This document shows, in pieces, positions 4,827 to 6,398 of a stretch of DNA of 6,398 nucleotides. The stretch spans positions 1 through 6,398 of the forward strand of contig CANJYC010000114.1 of assembly GCA_947478985.1 (NCBI GenBank), given 5' to 3'. This stretch comes from Acidobacteriota bacterium. Lineage in GTDB: Bacteria > Acidobacteriota > Vicinamibacteria > Vicinamibacterales > UBA2999. How positions within the stretch are numbered: the first letter of the stretch is position 1; each line of letters starts with the position of its first letter. The position numbers were made by a program, and so were the translations under genes. The notes under the pieces were generated by a model. That model was not told the origin of the DNA. It did no database searches and was given only the letters and a program-made list of their open reading frames with translations.

Positions 4827-6398
4827 ATGGCACGACTGCATGCGGTGGTGAGTCCCGGGCACAGCGGCAGCACCGGGCGCGCGGCGTTGCATTCGTGCTT
4901 CTTCTTCATTCTCGGCACGCTTTGTCTGCTTTCGGCGGCGGCAGCGCAGACCGGGCCGCCGCCGCGCGAGAGCGTGGCTGTCATCCCCTTCATCAACATT
5001 TCCGGGCAGCCCGGCGAGGAGTGGATTGGCGCCGGGATCGCCGAGACCGTCGTGGCCGATCTGAAGGGCGTTGCGACGCTGTCGGTGATCGACCCCGACG
5101 TGGTCCGCGCGATGGTGCGCAGCCTCAGCCCGAAACTGGATGACTCCAGCGGGTCAGCGGTGGGGCTCGGCCGCGAGCTGAAGGCGGCCTGGCTCGTAAC
5201 CGGCGCCTACCAGCGCCTTGGCGATCAGGTACGGATTACCGCTCGCATGATCAACGTCCGTACGGGGGAGGTGAACCGCACGGCAAAGGTCGATGGCCGT
5301 CTTGCCGACATGTTCGTGCTTGAAGATCGGATCGTGACCGCGCTGGGCGTCGTCCCACCCGCGGCCGCCCCGGCTCAGGGACAGGCATCTGCAGTGCGCG
5401 GGACCGTCCCCGCAGGCCCAACGCCTGCTGCGGCTCCCGCGCAGACCGCGGCACGGGCGCCAGGAGGTGCCGGAGGCCCAGGCGCCCGGGGTCCGTCGGC
5501 GATGGGCGCTGCGGCCGTACGGGCGGCAGCGGCGCCACCGGCACCTGCGCCGGTCGCGCCAGCAACGGTGTCGCGGACACCCGAGGGCGCCATCACGGTT
5601 CGTGCGGTGCGCCTCACGGGGCCGATCAAGATCGACGGGCGACTTGACGATCCGATCTACGCCGACGTGCCCGCGATCCGCGACTACATCCAGCAGGAAC
5701 CCCGTGAAGGCGAGCCGGCCTCCGAGTTAACCGACTCGTGGATCTTCTTCGACGACAAGAACCTGTATGTCTCGGCCCGGTGCTGGGACTCGCATCCCGA
5801 ACGCGACGTCTCGAACGAGATGCGCCGAGACACCGGGGGCATCTTCCAGAACGAGAACTTCACGGTGATGCTCGACACGTTCCACGACAAGCGGAACGGC
5901 ATGTTCTTCGAGGCGAACATGCTCGGCGGGCTTCGCGACGCACTGGTGACAGATGAAACCGACCAGAACACCGATTGGAACGGCGTCTGGGACGCGAGAA
6001 CGGGCACCTTCGACGGCGGGTGGACGGTCGAGATGGTCATCCCCTTCAAGACCCTCCGGTACAACGCCGGCCCGAATCAGGTCTGGGGCGTGAACCTCCG
6101 CCGGATCGTGCGCTGGAAGAACGAGTTCTCCCACCTGGTACCGCTGCCGGCGTTCCTGGGCACGCAGGCCTTCAACCACGTGTCTTTCGGCGCGACGCTC
6201 GTCGGCCTCGAAGTGCCGGACACGAGCCTGAACCTCGAGCTCAAGCCATACGGCATCTCGGGCCTGCGGACGGACCTGAACGCGAGGCCGGCGTTCGAGA
6301 ACGACCGCAACAGCGACTACGGGCTGGACGTGAAATACGGGATCACGAAGAGCCTGACGATGGATCTGACCTACAACACCGACTTCGCGCAGGTCGAA
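4827..6398 (+). CDS. Exported TolB-N/FlgO-like + CBM9-like + DUF5916 fusion protein (partial, 524 codons seen)
   Basis: The frame is open from ATG 4827 to the right edge with no stop. Residues 21-41 form a signal peptide (LHSCFFFILGTLCLLSAAAAQ). The Shine-Dalgarno is absent before the ATG, and TTG at 4887 (residue 21) is an alternative start. Residues about 47-175 resemble the TolB N-terminal/FlgO-like domain: SVAVIPFINISGQPGEEWIGAGIAE at the start, then LVTGAYQRLGDQVRITARMINVRTGEV. Residues 176-250 are an Ala/Pro/Gly linker. Residues about 255-455 are a CBM9-like beta-sandwich (IKIDGRLDDPIYADVP, WIFFDDKNLYVSARCWD, WTVEMVIPFKTLRY). Residues about 460-524 (LNLELKPYGISGL to YNTDFAQVE) begin the DUF5916 region, thought to form an outer-membrane beta-barrel. 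DUF5916 proteins are usually 700-900 residues, so several hundred residues are missing on the right. Domain families are well supported; the function is unknown. Confidence 0.88.
   Translation, partial: MARLHAVVSPGHSGSTGRAALHSCFFFILGTLCLLSAAAAQTGPPPRESVAVIPFINISGQPGEEWIGAGIAETVVADLKGVATLSVIDPDVVRAMVRSLSPKLDDSSGSAVGLGRELKAAWLVTGAYQRLGDQVRITARMINVRTGEVNRTAKVDGRLADMFVLEDRIVTALGVVPPAAAPAQGQASAVRGTVPAGPTPAAAPAQTAARAPGGAGGPGARGPSAMGAAAVRAAAAPPAPAPVAPATVSRTPEGAITVRAVRLTGPIKIDGRLDDPIYADVPAIRDYIQQEPREGEPASELTDSWIFFDDKNLYVSARCWDSHPERDVSNEMRRDTGGIFQNENFTVMLDTFHDKRNGMFFEANMLGGLRDALVTDETDQNTDWNGVWDARTGTFDGGWTVEMVIPFKTLRYNAGPNQVWGVNLRRIVRWKNEFSHLVPLPAFLGTQAFNHVSFGATLVGLEVPDTSLNLELKPYGISGLRTDLNARPAFENDRNSDYGLDVKYGITKSLTMDLTYNTDFAQVE

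Noticed and set aside
5684..6179. Two minus-strand frames (126 and 150 codons) opposite the DUF5916 gene
   Set aside because: The opposite strand encodes clear CBM9-like sequence; these are antisense shadows.
1..6398. CRISPR array, tRNA/rRNA, insertion sequence, attachment site or defence gene
   Set aside because: No regularly spaced repeats, cloverleaf, transposase motif, terminal inverted repeats or nuclease/helicase motifs were seen on either strand.

Overview
The window is high-GC, tightly packed bacterial DNA with long Ala/Arg/Gly-rich proteins, several Sec-type signal peptides and a CBM9-like/DUF5916 outer-membrane-type protein. That mix (PKD protein, DUF5916 protein, GT4 enzyme) fits a Gram-negative soil or sediment bacterium. 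Acidobacteriota, for example the Vicinamibacteria, is my best guess; it is an inference from gene style, as no marker gene is present. I see no RNA gene, mobile element, CRISPR array or phage gene.

Layout. (1) Positions 1-90 hold the C-terminal end of a + strand gene, possibly a cell-wall amidase. (2) Two genes on the minus strand, 1878 down to 123, form a short operon: a complete M17 leucyl aminopeptidase with every metal and catalytic residue in place, followed 4 bases later by a 77-residue single-pass membrane protein. (3) A divergent intergenic region (1879-1964) carries a good sigma70-like promoter facing right. (4) On the + strand this promoter leads into three genes that overlap by 4 bases each: a secreted PKD-like protein, a small coiled-coil protein of a type seen around polysaccharide biosynthesis genes, and a GT-B glycosyltransferase of family 4. 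(5) After a 60-base gap with a strong ribosome binding site comes a secreted endostatin/C-type-lectin-like protein. Eight bases further on is a large exported protein that runs off the right edge.

How they fit together. The right two thirds of the window has an envelope or exported-glycan theme: a cytoplasmic glycosyltransferase with a probable helper, plus three secreted proteins with binding-type folds (PKD, lectin-like, CBM9-like). The most unusual item is the last gene. It joins an N-terminal TolB-N/FlgO-like periplasmic domain, through an Ala/Pro/Gly linker of about 75 residues, to a CBM9-like domain and the start of a DUF5916 beta-barrel. The second most interesting is the translationally coupled PKD / coiled-coil / GT4 trio. 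The aminopeptidase is ordinary housekeeping. I found no clearly new defence or mobile system.
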